Of a stretch of 64,000 nucleotides of DNA, positions 34,038 to 43,242 are shown piece after piece. The notes beneath the pieces are model-generated. The model saw only the letters and a program-made list of their open reading frames with translations. It was not told the origin of the DNA and searched no databases. Position 1 is the stretch's first letter. Each line of letters begins with the position of its first letter. Source of the stretch: Brevibacterium renqingii (lineage in GTDB: Bacteria > Actinomycetota > Actinomycetes > Actinomycetales > Brevibacteriaceae); NCBI RefSeq assembly GCF_017808105.1, contig NZ_JADBHF010000001.1, positions 186,001 to 250,000 on the forward strand, written 5' to 3'. The translations under genes were made by a program, and so were the position numbers.

Positions 34038-34682
34038 ATGGTCGAGTCAGCATCCGCTCCCCGTCGGCGGGGGCGTCCGCGCAAGGCGGGCAGCGGCGAC
34101 GCCCGTGCGGCGATCGCCGAGGCCGCATCGGCCGAATTCGCACAGAAGGGGTATGACGCGGCTTCGATCCGCGCAATCGCCCGCCGCGCAGAGGTCGATG
34201 CCGCACTCGTGCACCATTACTTCGACTCCAAGGCGGGGCTGTTCGCCGAGGTGATCCGGTTGCCCGTGCGCCCCGATCGCATCGTCAGATCGGCCTTCGA
34301 GGTTCCCGACGAGCGCCTCGGCGAATCTCTCGTGCGCACAGTGCTCATGGCGTGGGAGCGCACGACGGTGAAGTCGATCGGGGTGACCGTTCTCCGGTCG
34401 GCGGTGAGCGATTCGGACGCCGGCCGTCTGATCCGGCAGTATCTGCTGCGCGAACTCAAGGGCGCGATCAGAGGACGGGTCGAGAGGACCGGTGTCGAGC
34501 GCGTCGAGGCGGATCTGCGGGCCACCCTCGTGCTCACCCAGATGGCCGGTGCGCTCATCATCCGTCATGTCCTCGAGCTCGAACCCCTCGTCTCGCTGTC
34601 GGTCGATGAGCTGACGGCGCGTCTGGCCCCCGCTGTGCAGGGCCATCTCGACGGAGTCAGCGCAGAAGCCGACGACCGTTAG
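34038..34682 (+). CDS. TetR-family transcriptional regulator
   Basis: 214 aa. A basic N-terminal stretch (RRRGRPRKAGSGDARAAI) leads into the HTH (ASAEFAQKGYDAASIRAIARRAEVDAALVHHYFDSKAGLFAEVI), then the ligand-binding region, including a TetR_C-type segment with SIGVTVLRSAVSDSDAGRLIRQYLLREL. It is followed after 62 bp by an ABC exporter pair whose promoter carries a perfect 18-bp palindrome, so it probably represses that exporter until a toxic ligand binds. Confidence 0.9.
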   Translation: MVESASAPRRRGRPRKAGSGDARAAIAEAASAEFAQKGYDAASIRAIARRAEVDAALVHHYFDSKAGLFAEVIRLPVRPDRIVRSAFEVPDERLGESLVRTVLMAWERTTVKSIGVTVLRSAVSDSDAGRLIRQYLLRELKGAIRGRVERTGVERVEADLRATLVLTQMAGALIIRHVLELEPLVSLSVDELTARLAPAVQGHLDGVSAEADDR

Positions 34683-34708
34683 GCATAGCATCCGCACCTC
34701 CGGAAGTC

Positions 34709-34753
34709 TTGACGGGGCCGGCACCCGGGTGTCTAATTCATCATATGATGAAT
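34709..34753 (+). promoter_or_regulatory. Promoter and overlapping 18-bp palindromic operator of the ABC exporter
   Basis: A -35 TTGACG (34709-34714), a 17-bp spacer and a -10 TCTAAT (34732-34737) place the transcript start at about 34744, next to the ATG at 34745, so the mRNA is probably leaderless. The perfect palindrome ATTCATCATATGATGAAT (34736-34753) covers the -10 edge, the start site and the first codons. It is a likely TetR operator. Confidence 0.7.
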
Positions 34754-35527
34754 AATGCGATCGTCGCCCGTGGTCTGAGGGTTCGCCGGGGTCGTTCCAC
34801 CGTCATCGACGGGCTCGACCTCGAGGTGCCGCGGGGCGCGATCATCGGACTCCTGGGACCCAGCGGCAGCGGGAAGACCACGCTTATGCGCGCTGTCGTC
34901 GGAGTCCAGATCATCGCAGGCGGAAGTGTCATGGTCTTGGACCGCAAGGCCGGGTCGGCGCCTCTGCGCAGGCGGGTCGGGTACATGACGCAGGCGGCCA
35001 GCATCTACGAGGATCTCAGTGTGCGGGCCAATCTGCGTTACTTCGCGCGGGTCCAGGGTGCACCGCCGGCCGATGTCGATCGCGTCCTCGAACGCACCGA
35101 CCTCGTCGGCCAGGCCGATCGGCTGGCGCGCACGCTGTCGGGTGGGCAGGCCAACCGGGTGTCGCTGGCCGCGGCGATGCTCGGATCGCCCGAGCTGCTC
35201 GTCCTCGACGAGCCCACCGTCGGCCTCGATCCCGTGTTGCGCGCCGACCTGTGGGAGATCTTCCGTCGGCTCGCCGACGACGGCACGACGCTGCTGGTGT
35301 CGAGCCATGTGATGGACGAGGCCACGCGCTGCGACCGGCTGCTGCTCATGCGCGAGGGCGCGATCATCGCCGACACGACCCCCGACGAGCTGCTGAGAAG
35401 CACGGGGACCGCCTCGGCCGAAGAGGCCTTCCTCCGGATCATCGAACGGGATTCGGCCGGCCCTGGAAGCCGCACGAGGACGAAACCTGCGAGGCATCTG
35501 CTCTCGCGGAGGGGAGGCAGGCGATGA
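34745..35527 (+). CDS. ABC transporter ATP-binding protein (drug/ABC-2 exporter type)
   Basis: 260 aa. Walker A is GPSGSGKTT (~38-46), the Q-loop is in GYMTQAASIYEDLSVRANLRYFAR, the signature is LSGGQANRVSLAAAML, Walker B is LLVLDEPTVGLDP and the H-loop is in LVSSHVMDEATRCDRLLLMREG. This is the CcmA/NatA-like group that pairs with ABC-2 permeases. The start sits inside the operator palindrome; two consecutive ATG codons are available. The stop overlaps the permease start (ATGA), so the two products are made together. Confidence 0.92.
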   Translation: MMNNAIVARGLRVRRGRSTVIDGLDLEVPRGAIIGLLGPSGSGKTTLMRAVVGVQIIAGGSVMVLDRKAGSAPLRRRVGYMTQAASIYEDLSVRANLRYFARVQGAPPADVDRVLERTDLVGQADRLARTLSGGQANRVSLAAAMLGSPELLVLDEPTVGLDPVLRADLWEIFRRLADDGTTLLVSSHVMDEATRCDRLLLMREGAIIADTTPDELLRSTGTASAEEAFLRIIERDSAGPGSRTRTKPARHLLSRRGGRR

Positions 35528-36258
35528 CCCCGATGCGAACGCTGGCCACCGCGGGTCGGGTGCTGCTTCAGATCCGCAGCGACCCGCGCACGATCGCCCT
35601 CCTGCTCGTAGTCCCGAGCCTGCTCATCGGGCTGGTGGCTTGGATCTTCGACGAGACCGATGTCTTCGCAAGCATCGGGCCGGCGATGCTCGCGCTCTTC
35701 CCGTTCATCGTCATGTTCCTCGTCACGAGCATCTCGACCCTGCGCGAACGCCGCAGCGGAACCCTCGAGAGGCTCCTGTCGATGCCTCTGGGACGCGGCG
35801 ACTTCATCCTCGGCTACACCCTGGCCTTCGGTCTGCTGGCCATCGTGCAGACGGCCGTGGCCGTCGGCTATGCGACACTGGTGTGCGGCCTGACGATCGA
35901 CGGGTCGCTGTGGCTGCTCTTCATCGTCGCGATCGCCGATGCCCTGCTGGGCACGGCCTTGGGCCTGCTGGCCAGCGCCTTCGCCCGCACCGAGTTCCAG
36001 GTCGTGCAGTTCATGCCGGTGTTCGTGTTCCCGCAGATCCTCCTCGGCGGGATCTTCCTCCCGCGCCCGCAGCTGCCGGACGTGCTCGAGGTCATCGGCG
36101 ACTGGCTGCCGCTGTCCCATGCGATCGATGCACTGGACGCAGTCTCGACAGGGGATGAGGACGACGCCTTCATCTGGCTGCGCGTGCTCTTCATCGTGTG
36201 CTGGATCGTCGGCGCGGTCATCGTCGGTTCGCTCACCCTGCGGCGCCGGACGCCTTAG
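35524..36258 (+). CDS. ABC-2 type transporter permease
   Basis: 244 aa with six hydrophobic helices. The ABC-2 core is visible in LVTSISTLRERRSGTLERLLSMPLGRGDFILGYTLAFGLLAIVQTAVAVGY and in FPQILLGGIFLPRPQLPDVLEVIGDWLPLSHAIDAL. It starts at the ATGA overlap with the ATPase gene. The last 57 residues are nearly identical to an isolated fragment at 61.5 kb (52 of 57 residues), showing that a related permease once lay there. Export of a toxic small molecule under TetR control is likely; the substrate is unknown. Confidence 0.9.
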   Translation: MTPMRTLATAGRVLLQIRSDPRTIALLLVVPSLLIGLVAWIFDETDVFASIGPAMLALFPFIVMFLVTSISTLRERRSGTLERLLSMPLGRGDFILGYTLAFGLLAIVQTAVAVGYATLVCGLTIDGSLWLLFIVAIADALLGTALGLLASAFARTEFQVVQFMPVFVFPQILLGGIFLPRPQLPDVLEVIGDWLPLSHAIDALDAVSTGDEDDAFIWLRVLFIVCWIVGAVIVGSLTLRRRTP

Positions 36259-36434
36259 CCCTGGTTCTCGCTGAGCCGGTCGGAGGGAGGCAAAGACGCG
36301 AAATGTTGGCACCCCTCGTCTGCGGCGACCTCTGGAGGCTGCCATTCGTTACGATCAAATATGACGATCTGACCGCACCGTTTTTGTCGAGATGCGCAGT
36401 GGCGCATCGGCGACTGGGGTGCCAGTCTGGGCAC

Positions 36435-37085
36435 ATGGAGCAGGTGAATGAGGTGCCGAGTTTTCTTCTGCTGGCGGCCGGGATCGGAACTCGGATCGGC
36501 GGGCCGAAGGCCCTGTTGCGGCGCGCGGACGGCACGGCGCTGCTGACCGCGCAGGTCGAGAGGATGCTGACGGCAGCGGTCGTGCGTGGCCTCGACCCGG
36601 ACGTCATCGTCGTGCTCGGCCCCGCATTGGCGCAGACGTCCCGTCTGGTGCCTCGTAGCGCGCGGGTCGTCGAGAACCCGGACCACCGTCAGGGTCTGAG
36701 CACCTCCTTGTGCGCGGGCCTGAGCGCGGTGCCGAATACGGCCGCTGGTGTCGTCATCTCACTGCTCGACCTACCCGACGTCCCGGCCGAGGCCCACGGA
36801 CGCCTGCTCGATGCCACAGCCCCCGAAAGTATTGCCCGAGCGCACTGGAACTCGGTCCCTGGCCACCCCGTCGCCCTCGGTCGCAAACATATCGCCGAAG
36901 CGCTCGCCTCCGCAGTCGGGGATGAGGGGCTGCGGGCTATGCTGAAACGTCACTCGAGCAGCGGCGGCGTCAACGGCGTTGAGTGCGCGGACCTGCTCCC
37001 ACCGGGCAATGATGGACTGGCCGACGTCGACACCCCGGAAGCCGCAGCCCAATTCGGATTGCACTTGGAAGGAACCCACTCATGA
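36435..37085 (+). CDS. MocA/MobA-like molybdenum cofactor nucleotidyltransferase
   Basis: 216 aa. The N-terminal signature FLLLAAGIGTRIGGPKALL is the nucleotide-binding loop of MobA-like NTP transferases. DLPDVPAE provides the metal-binding acidic patch, and GHPVALGRKH plus DVDTPEAA are further family motifs. MocA transfers CMP to molybdopterin for xanthine-dehydrogenase-type enzymes. This fits the molybdenum hydroxylase and XdhC in the same region. It overlaps the following gene by 4 nt (ATGA). Confidence 0.85.
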   Translation: MEQVNEVPSFLLLAAGIGTRIGGPKALLRRADGTALLTAQVERMLTAAVVRGLDPDVIVVLGPALAQTSRLVPRSARVVENPDHRQGLSTSLCAGLSAVPNTAAGVVISLLDLPDVPAEAHGRLLDATAPESIARAHWNSVPGHPVALGRKHIAEALASAVGDEGLRAMLKRHSSSGGVNGVECADLLPPGNDGLADVDTPEAAAQFGLHLEGTHS

Positions 37086-37936
37086 CTCCGATCCCATCGA
37101 ACAGAGCAGCCGAAGTGCGAAGGGTCGCCATCTTCTCCGGCACCGGGAAGACCGGTCGCGCAATCGAAGACGCAGTGAGTGCCGCGGGCCATGTACCGGT
37201 CCCTCTCGGACGGAAGGAGCTGAACGACCCAGTCGCCGCCCTGCGCGGTTGCCATGCCGCCTACCTCATGGCACCGAATCTGCACAGCGATGAACTCGGA
37301 TTCGTCGAAATGCTCCTCGATGCCTCTCGCGTCGCAGACATCGAGCGCATCGTCTATCACTCGGTCGCCGCCCCCTACGCGCCTTTGATGCCGCACCACC
37401 TCGCGAAGGCCGAGTCTGAGGACCGGGTGCGCAGGAGTTCTCTGCCTTTCACGATTGTTCAGCCCTGTGCCTATGTCGACAATCTCGTGCCTGGGCTGCG
37501 TGGGGCGCCGCCGACCATCAAGGTCGCCTACAGTGCTGACGCTCCATTTGGGCTAATCGGCCTGCGTGACCTGGGCGAGGCTGCTGCCCGGCTGCTCACG
37601 ACCGAGGACCACCTCGGCGCGACTCTCGAGCTCGGCGGACCGGAGCTCGTCAGCATCCGGGACGTCGCTCGGGCCGCTGGAGAGGTCCTCGGCGCGGAGG
37701 TGGGTCTCGAAGTGACCAATCCTGCGGACTGGGCCGCTGCCCAGGATGCCCGCGTCGATTCCGGCATCGACGCCCGTGAGCGCGCATGGCTGACGGCGAT
37801 GTTCGACTACTACGACCGTTACGGACTGCCCTGCGGCAGCGCCGGGATCCCGGCGATCCTCGGGCGCGAGGCCCGCAGCCTCGATGAGGTGCTCGCCGAC
37901 GAGCTGCAAATCAGCCTCGGCGAGAGCCGGTTGTGA
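37082..37936 (+). CDS. NmrA-like NAD(P)-binding protein
   Basis: 284 aa atypical short-chain dehydrogenase fold. The N-terminal VAIFSGTGKTGRAIEDAVSAAGH is a modified glycine-rich loop (GxxGxxG replaced by GTGKTG). Later segments (IERIVYHSVAAPYAPLMPHHLAKAESEDRVRRSSLPFTIVQPCAYVDN) follow the NmrA/HSCARG pattern, and the catalytic YxxxK of true SDR enzymes is absent. Such proteins often act as redox sensors or NAD(P)H-dependent reductases. Coupling to the MocA-like gene places it in the molybdenum-enzyme operon; its precise job is unknown. Confidence 0.8.
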   Translation: MTPIPSNRAAEVRRVAIFSGTGKTGRAIEDAVSAAGHVPVPLGRKELNDPVAALRGCHAAYLMAPNLHSDELGFVEMLLDASRVADIERIVYHSVAAPYAPLMPHHLAKAESEDRVRRSSLPFTIVQPCAYVDNLVPGLRGAPPTIKVAYSADAPFGLIGLRDLGEAAARLLTTEDHLGATLELGGPELVSIRDVARAAGEVLGAEVGLEVTNPADWAAAQDARVDSGIDARERAWLTAMFDYYDRYGLPCGSAGIPAILGREARSLDEVLADELQISLGESRL

Positions 37937-38041
37937 ACTCTCGCCAACAGACGCACTGGGGTTTGTCAGCTCTTGCCGGTTCAGTCAGCGTGGGCACCGG
38001 GAAAGATAGTGACAAATCCCACGCGACCTGGAAGGACGAAG

Positions 38042-40171
38042 ATGTCGCCCCACGCTCCACGGATCCGCATCGGCATCGACACCGGCGGAACATTCACGGA
38101 CATCGTCGCATTCGACGAATCCACCGGCACACTGACGACGACGAAGACTCCGTCGACGCCGTCGAACCCAGCCGACGGGTTCATCAACGGCATCGACAAG
38201 GTGCTGGCCATGCTCGGCGACTCGGTCTCCGCGGAGCACATCAGCGCCGTCAGCCACGGCACGACTGTCGCGACGAACCAGCTGCTCGAGGGCAAGCTCG
38301 ACCGTCTCGGCTTCATCACCACTGAAGGCTACGAATTCGTCCTCGAGATCGCCCGCCAGGCCGTGCCAGACGGCTACGGCAACTCCTATTTCTGGGTCAA
38401 GCCCGAACGCATCGTCCCGGCCGACCTCGTCAAGACCGTGTCCGGTCGCCTCGACTTCGAAGGCGGCGAGGTCCGTCCCTTCGATGAGGCGCAGGCCAGG
38501 GAGGTCGCCCAGTGGTTCAAGCATCAGGGCGTGATGACGCTGGGCGTGAACTTCCTCCACGCCTACGCCAACCCGGCCCACGAGCAGAGGATGCGGGAGA
38601 TCCTCACCGAGATCCACCCTGAGGCGACGGTCTCGCTGAGCTCCGAGGTGCTGCGCGAATACCGCGAGTACGAGCGCTCGATGACCACCCTCGTCGACGC
38701 GGCCGTCAAACCGAAGGTCTCGAAGTATGTGCATAACATCCACGAACGCCTCGACGCCTACACCGGCGTCGGCGGGGACTCCGGGCTGCCCTTCTACATC
38801 ATGAAGTCCAACGGCGGCGTCCTCTCCGCCGAAGAGGTCGTTCACCAGCCCATCACCACCGTGCTCTCGGGGCCGGCCGCCGGTGCGCTCGGCGCCGGGC
38901 TCATCGCCCGGGAAGCGGGCTTCGACCAAGTGCTCACCTGCGACGGCGGCGGCACCTCGACCGACGTCACCGTCGTCATCGACGGCGAACCGGCCCTGAC
39001 CACCGAGGGCACCGTCGGCGTTTACCCTTCGAAGATCCCGATGATCGACGTCGTCACCGTCGGCGCTGGCGGCGGCTCCATCGCCTGGACCACACCGGAG
39101 GGCCAGCTCAAAGTCGGCCCCCAGTCCGCGGGAGCCGATCCTGGCCCCATCTGCTACGGCAACGGCGGCACCGAGCCGACGATCACCGACGCCCACGTCT
39201 TCCTCGGACGGATCCCGCCCCACCTCCTCGGTGGGGAGATCCCGCTCGACGTCGACGCGGCGAAGACCGGCATCGCCCGGATTGCCGAACGCCTCGGGCT
39301 GAGCGCGCAGAAGGCAGCGACCGGCATCCTCGAGATCTCCGCCTGGAACCAGGCCAATGCCCTGCGCCAGATCTCCGTCCAGCGCGGACTCGACGTTCGT
39401 GACTTCATGCTCGCGACCTTCGGCGGCTCCGGCTCGCTGCTCGCCTGCACCCTCGTCGACGTCCTCGACCTCGCGGGTGTTGTCGTCCCACATGATCCCG
39501 GTAATGTCTCGGCCTACGGCCTGCTCACCGTCGATGTCAAGAACGACTACGTCCAGACGCACGTCAGCCGCGACGATCGTCTCGACATCGCCGAGGTGGC
39601 CGACCTCTTCGCCGGACTCACCGACCGGGCTGCGGTCGCACTCGACGGTGAGGGCTTCCCAGCCTCGGCGCATCAGTTCGACCGCTCGGTCGACCTGCGC
39701 TACTTCGGCCAGGCCTTCGAAGTCCGTGTCCCGGCGCCGGCGGGAGCGATCACGAGGGAGTGGGCCGACGAGGTGACCCGCGCCTTCCACGCCGAACACC
39801 GCAAGCTCTACGGCTACGACTTCGCCGACACCGACGACCAGTTCGTCGAATGGGTGAACCTGCGCGTCTCCGGCATCGGACCGATCACACGCCCGGCGAC
39901 CCGCAGCATCGCCTCCGCCGACGGCGCCCCCGCTGTCGCCGAGCGGGCGCAGACCGGCCGCCGTCCCGTCTGCTTCGACGCCGCCGACGGTTTCGTCGAC
40001 ACCCCGGTCTACTGGCGTGAGGAGCTGCTGGCCGGTGACGAGATCGTCGGCCCCGCGATCGTCGAGGAGTTCGGATCGACCGTGCCGCTCCACCCCGGAT
40101 TCAGCGCACGCATCGACAGCGCCGCCAACATCATCATCACCCGCATCACCGGTCAGGAGGACAGCAAATGA
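38042..40171 (+). CDS. hyuA: Hydantoinase/oxoprolinase subunit A (HyuA)
   Basis: 709 aa from the ATG at 38042 behind GGAAGGAC. The N-terminal ASKHA-type ATP-binding segment RIGIDTGGTFTDIVAFD is followed by the hydantoinase A core (GPAAGALGAGLIAREAGFDQVLTCDGGGTSTDVTVV; GAGGGSIAWTTPEGQLKVGPQSAGADPGPICYGNGG). The C-terminal part has the usual DRSVDLRYFGQAFEVRVPAP. Family enzymes open cyclic amides and ureides with ATP (hydantoin, N-methylhydantoin, 5-oxoproline, caprolactam) or carboxylate ketones, always with a B subunit. The B gene overlaps by 4 nt, and carbamate kinase follows it. Confidence 0.92.
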   Translation: MSPHAPRIRIGIDTGGTFTDIVAFDESTGTLTTTKTPSTPSNPADGFINGIDKVLAMLGDSVSAEHISAVSHGTTVATNQLLEGKLDRLGFITTEGYEFVLEIARQAVPDGYGNSYFWVKPERIVPADLVKTVSGRLDFEGGEVRPFDEAQAREVAQWFKHQGVMTLGVNFLHAYANPAHEQRMREILTEIHPEATVSLSSEVLREYREYERSMTTLVDAAVKPKVSKYVHNIHERLDAYTGVGGDSGLPFYIMKSNGGVLSAEEVVHQPITTVLSGPAAGALGAGLIAREAGFDQVLTCDGGGTSTDVTVVIDGEPALTTEGTVGVYPSKIPMIDVVTVGAGGGSIAWTTPEGQLKVGPQSAGADPGPICYGNGGTEPTITDAHVFLGRIPPHLLGGEIPLDVDAAKTGIARIAERLGLSAQKAATGILEISAWNQANALRQISVQRGLDVRDFMLATFGGSGSLLACTLVDVLDLAGVVVPHDPGNVSAYGLLTVDVKNDYVQTHVSRDDRLDIAEVADLFAGLTDRAAVALDGEGFPASAHQFDRSVDLRYFGQAFEVRVPAPAGAITREWADEVTRAFHAEHRKLYGYDFADTDDQFVEWVNLRVSGIGPITRPATRSIASADGAPAVAERAQTGRRPVCFDAADGFVDTPVYWREELLAGDEIVGPAIVEEFGSTVPLHPGFSARIDSAANIIITRITGQEDSK

Positions 40172-42225
40172 CCACCACAGCCGAAACGAGCGCCGTCGAT
40201 TCGGGTTCGATGCTGCGCACCGAGCCCCTGACCGGTCAGGAGCTCGCCGACTACATCGCCGCTTCGCCGATCAACCCGGCCGGCCTGCCCACCGCCTATG
40301 AGCAAGGCAATCGCCTCACCGCGCCGGGATCGAGCGTCGACCCGATCATCGTCGAGATCGTCGAAGGCACTCTGGCCAGCGTGGAGATGGAGGTCGAGAC
40401 CTCGATCTCGCGCACCTCCCGCTCCCCGATGATCCGTGACGCCCACGACTTCCGTGCCGGCATCCACGACCGGCAGCTGCGTAAGCTCACAGGCCGATCG
40501 TACTCCGCGCTCGTCCACCCTGTGGTCCGGGACTTCCCGATCGAGGAGATGCGCGAAGGAGACGTCTTCTTTCACAACGACGTCTATGAATCCGAGGGCG
40601 GAATCGGCCACCTGCCGGACATGTGCGTGACCGTACCCGTCTTCGCCGAAGGCCGCGTCGTGTGCTTCGTGCAGGCTTTCGGCCACCACGACGACATCGG
40701 CGGAGCCTGCCCCGGCTCGATGCCCTCGGGGGCGACGAGCGTCTTCGAGGAAGGCCTGATGATCCCACCGATCAAGCTCTGGTCGGAGGGCAAGCCGAAC
40801 AAGTCGGCGCTGCGGATCATGACGCGCAACTCCCGGATGCCCGATTCGCTCTCGGCCGACCTCGACGCCGAATGCTCGGCCTGCCTGATGGGAGCCCGGC
40901 GCCTGTCCGAACTCTTCACCCGCTACGGGGTCGAGACCGTCGAGACCGCCTTCGATACCATCCTGGCCAACTCGACCGACACCTACCGGCGCGAGATCCT
41001 CTCGAAGATCCCCGACGGCCAGTACGTCTGGGAGGATTATGCCGAGCACGACGGCGTCTCGGACCCCATGCTCCACACGCAGCGCATCACGCTGACGAAG
41101 ACGTCGACGGGAGGGCCCGACGACGGGCCGCGGCTCATCGTCGACTTCACGGGCACCGCGGCGCAGGCGGCCGGGCCGATCAACCACTGCGGTGACTATG
41201 TGGGAGGCAACTTCCTCAAGAAGTGGCTCGCCCCGATCCTGCGCAACCTCGCCGACACCCCGGAGCGGATGGCCGAACTCGACGTCAACGAGGGCATCGT
41301 GCCACTCATCGAGATGCGCTTCCCGGAGAAGGGCACCCTGCTCACCCCGGAGTTCCCCGGCCCGACGAACGCGCGCACCTTCGTCATCCTCCGCCTCCTC
41401 GGCGTGCTCGCCGGCGTCGTCGCGAAGGCCGTGGATGGACGCATGCCCGCCGATCAGGAGACGATCCGCTACACCGGCGTCTACGGCAAGGACCGCGACG
41501 GCAAGGACTATCTCATGCGCGAGGTCCTCGGCGGCGGCTCCGGCGGACGCTACTACTCCGACGGTGAGGACACGATCCACGTCGTCCCGGACTCGAGGAA
41601 CCTGCCCACCGAGTTCACCGAATCCCGGTTCCCGTTCCGCGTCGAACGACTCGGCCTGGCCGTGGATTCGGGCGGCGCGGGCCGCTACCGCGGCGGACTC
41701 GGCTACGAGAAGCACATCCGCATGCTCAAGGACGGTCACTTCATGTCGATCGCCGACCGGTCGATCCTCGCCTGCTGGGGAGTCAAGGGCGGAAAGGCCG
41801 GCAAGCCGTTCCAGGTGACCATCGATCCGGGCGGTGCGAACGAACGCGAGATCGATGCACTCGCCGATGCCGAGGTCATCAGCGCCGGTGAGGTCGTGCG
41901 GATCCGCACCACCGGAGGCGGAGGCTGGGGCGATCCCCTCGATCGTCCCGTCGCCGAGGTGGTCCGCGACGTCAGCTGGGGCAAGGTGAGCATCGCGGGA
42001 GCCCGCGACTCCTACGGAGTCGTCGTCACCGCGGATCCGACTCTGTCCGTCGGCGCCGACGCTGCCGGGATCGACGGGGCCGAAGCCGACGAGGCGGCGA
42101 CGACCGCGCTGCGCGAGCAGATGCGGGCGGCCCGGGCGGCGAACGAACCCTTCTTCGACCGGGGGCCCGGCTATGCCGAACTCTCCGTCGACGGAGCCTC
42201 GGCCGCGGCGGTCGACTGGCTGTGA
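40168..42225 (+). CDS. hyuB: Hydantoinase subunit B (HyuB)
   Basis: 685 aa. The hydantoinase B body is visible in SRSPMIRDAHDFRAGIHD, GDVFFHNDVYESEGGIGHLPDMCVTVPVF, FGHHDDIGGACPGSMPSGATSVFEEGLMIPPIKLW, DFTGTAAQAAGPINHCGDYVGGNF and the C-terminal GGGGWGDPLDRPVAEVVRDV. The metal-binding His and Asp residues of the HHDDIGG segment are present. The N-terminal ~45 residues (ending LPTAYEQGNRLT) are an extension compared with many HyuB proteins. It partners HyuA, and its stop overlaps the carbamate kinase start (GTGA), suggesting that ring opening and carbamoyl-phosphate use are linked. Confidence 0.92.
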   Translation: MTTTAETSAVDSGSMLRTEPLTGQELADYIAASPINPAGLPTAYEQGNRLTAPGSSVDPIIVEIVEGTLASVEMEVETSISRTSRSPMIRDAHDFRAGIHDRQLRKLTGRSYSALVHPVVRDFPIEEMREGDVFFHNDVYESEGGIGHLPDMCVTVPVFAEGRVVCFVQAFGHHDDIGGACPGSMPSGATSVFEEGLMIPPIKLWSEGKPNKSALRIMTRNSRMPDSLSADLDAECSACLMGARRLSELFTRYGVETVETAFDTILANSTDTYRREILSKIPDGQYVWEDYAEHDGVSDPMLHTQRITLTKTSTGGPDDGPRLIVDFTGTAAQAAGPINHCGDYVGGNFLKKWLAPILRNLADTPERMAELDVNEGIVPLIEMRFPEKGTLLTPEFPGPTNARTFVILRLLGVLAGVVAKAVDGRMPADQETIRYTGVYGKDRDGKDYLMREVLGGGSGGRYYSDGEDTIHVVPDSRNLPTEFTESRFPFRVERLGLAVDSGGAGRYRGGLGYEKHIRMLKDGHFMSIADRSILACWGVKGGKAGKPFQVTIDPGGANEREIDALADAEVISAGEVVRIRTTGGGGWGDPLDRPVAEVVRDVSWGKVSIAGARDSYGVVVTADPTLSVGADAAGIDGAEADEAATTALREQMRAARAANEPFFDRGPGYAELSVDGASAAAVDWL

Positions 42226-43214
42226 GAGTCCTCGTCGCCCTCGGCGGCAATGCGATGACCGGGCCCGACGGGGATCCGTCTCCGTCGGCCCAGCAGAGCG
42301 CGATCGCCGCCGCAGCCGTGCATCTGGCCGACCTCGCGGCGGCCGGGCACGAACTCGTCATCACCCACGGCAACGGTCCTCAGGTCGGCAATATCCTGCG
42401 CAAGAACGAACTCTCCGCGCATGAGCTGCCACCCGTGAGCCTCGACTGGTGCGGAGCACAGACCCAGGGCACCATCGGCTTCACGATCGTCAGCGCCCTC
42501 GAACTCGAACTCGCAGCCCGCGGGTTGGGGAACAGGGTCGCCGCCGTGGTCACCCGCACCGTCGTCGACCCCGACGACCCAGCGTTCGCCGACCCGGTCA
42601 AGCCGATCGGGTCCTATCAAGATGCGGACTTCGCCGCGGAGATGACCGCTCACGGCCAGACCTGGAAGGACTTCGGCAACAAGGGGTGGCGTCGCGTTGT
42701 GGCCTCTCCGGACCCCGTCGAGATCCTCGAGACCCCGATGATCTCCTTCCTTGCGGACTCCGGCTGGATCGTCGTCGCCGCCGGCGGGGGCGGCATTCCC
42801 GTCGTGCCCGCGGACCGGGGCTGTGCCGGGGTCTCCGCGGTCATCGACAAGGACCTCAGTGCTGCGAAGCTCGCCGCCTCGGTGGGTGCGGATCTGCTCA
42901 TCATCGCCACCGATGTGCCCTGTGCGGTCGCCGGCTTCGGCACTCCAGACGCGAGCGATGTCGGTGCCGTCACCGCAGCCGAGCTCAAAGCCCTGCGTGC
43001 CACCGGCACCTTCGCCTCCGGTTCGATGGGACCGAAGGTCGACGCGCTGCTCGACTTCGTCGACCACGGTGGATCACGAGCCGTCATCGCCGAGCTCTCG
43101 CAGCTCGCCTCGGCGGTAACCGGGAGAGTCGGCACCGCCGTGAGTTCGCACGGTCAGGCGCACTCGGATGATCGGGTGGCGGCGGACGTTCGAGAGAGCA
43201 GAGACGATCAGTAG
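42222..43214 (+). CDS. arcC: Carbamate kinase
   Basis: 330 aa amino-acid-kinase fold. Motifs: VALGGNAM at the N-terminus, ELVITHGNGPQVGNI, TQGTIGFTI, the KDFGNKGWRRVVASPDP segment, VVAAGGGGIPVV, AVIDKDLSAAKLAASVGADLLIIATDV and GSMGPKVDALLDFV. It makes ATP, CO2 and NH3 from carbamoyl phosphate and ADP. There is no arginine deiminase or ornithine carbamoyltransferase here, so it is not an arginine-deiminase kinase. The FdrA/YlbE/AllH-type genes on the opposite strand offer another source of carbamoyl phosphate. The GTG start overlaps the hyuB stop. Confidence 0.92.
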   Translation: MRVLVALGGNAMTGPDGDPSPSAQQSAIAAAAVHLADLAAAGHELVITHGNGPQVGNILRKNELSAHELPPVSLDWCGAQTQGTIGFTIVSALELELAARGLGNRVAAVVTRTVVDPDDPAFADPVKPIGSYQDADFAAEMTAHGQTWKDFGNKGWRRVVASPDPVEILETPMISFLADSGWIVVAAGGGGIPVVPADRGCAGVSAVIDKDLSAAKLAASVGADLLIIATDVPCAVAGFGTPDASDVGAVTAAELKALRATGTFASGSMGPKVDALLDFVDHGGSRAVIAELSQLASAVTGRVGTAVSSHGQAHSDDRVAADVRESRDDQ

Positions 43215-43242
43215 ACTCGACTCGGGAGGAGGCGACGCAGCC

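Noticed and set aside
37985..40093. Long open frame antisense to hydantoinase A
   Set aside because: GC-rich codons on the coding strand leave the opposite strand free of stops. Its composition (Asp/Glu/Gly/Arg-rich, no domain) is that of a shadow, and hyuA on the other strand is unmistakable.
42222..43214. Arginine deiminase pathway kinase
   Set aside because: No arginine deiminase or ornithine carbamoyltransferase gene lies in the window; the FdrA-YlbE/DUF2877 set is a better source of carbamoyl phosphate.
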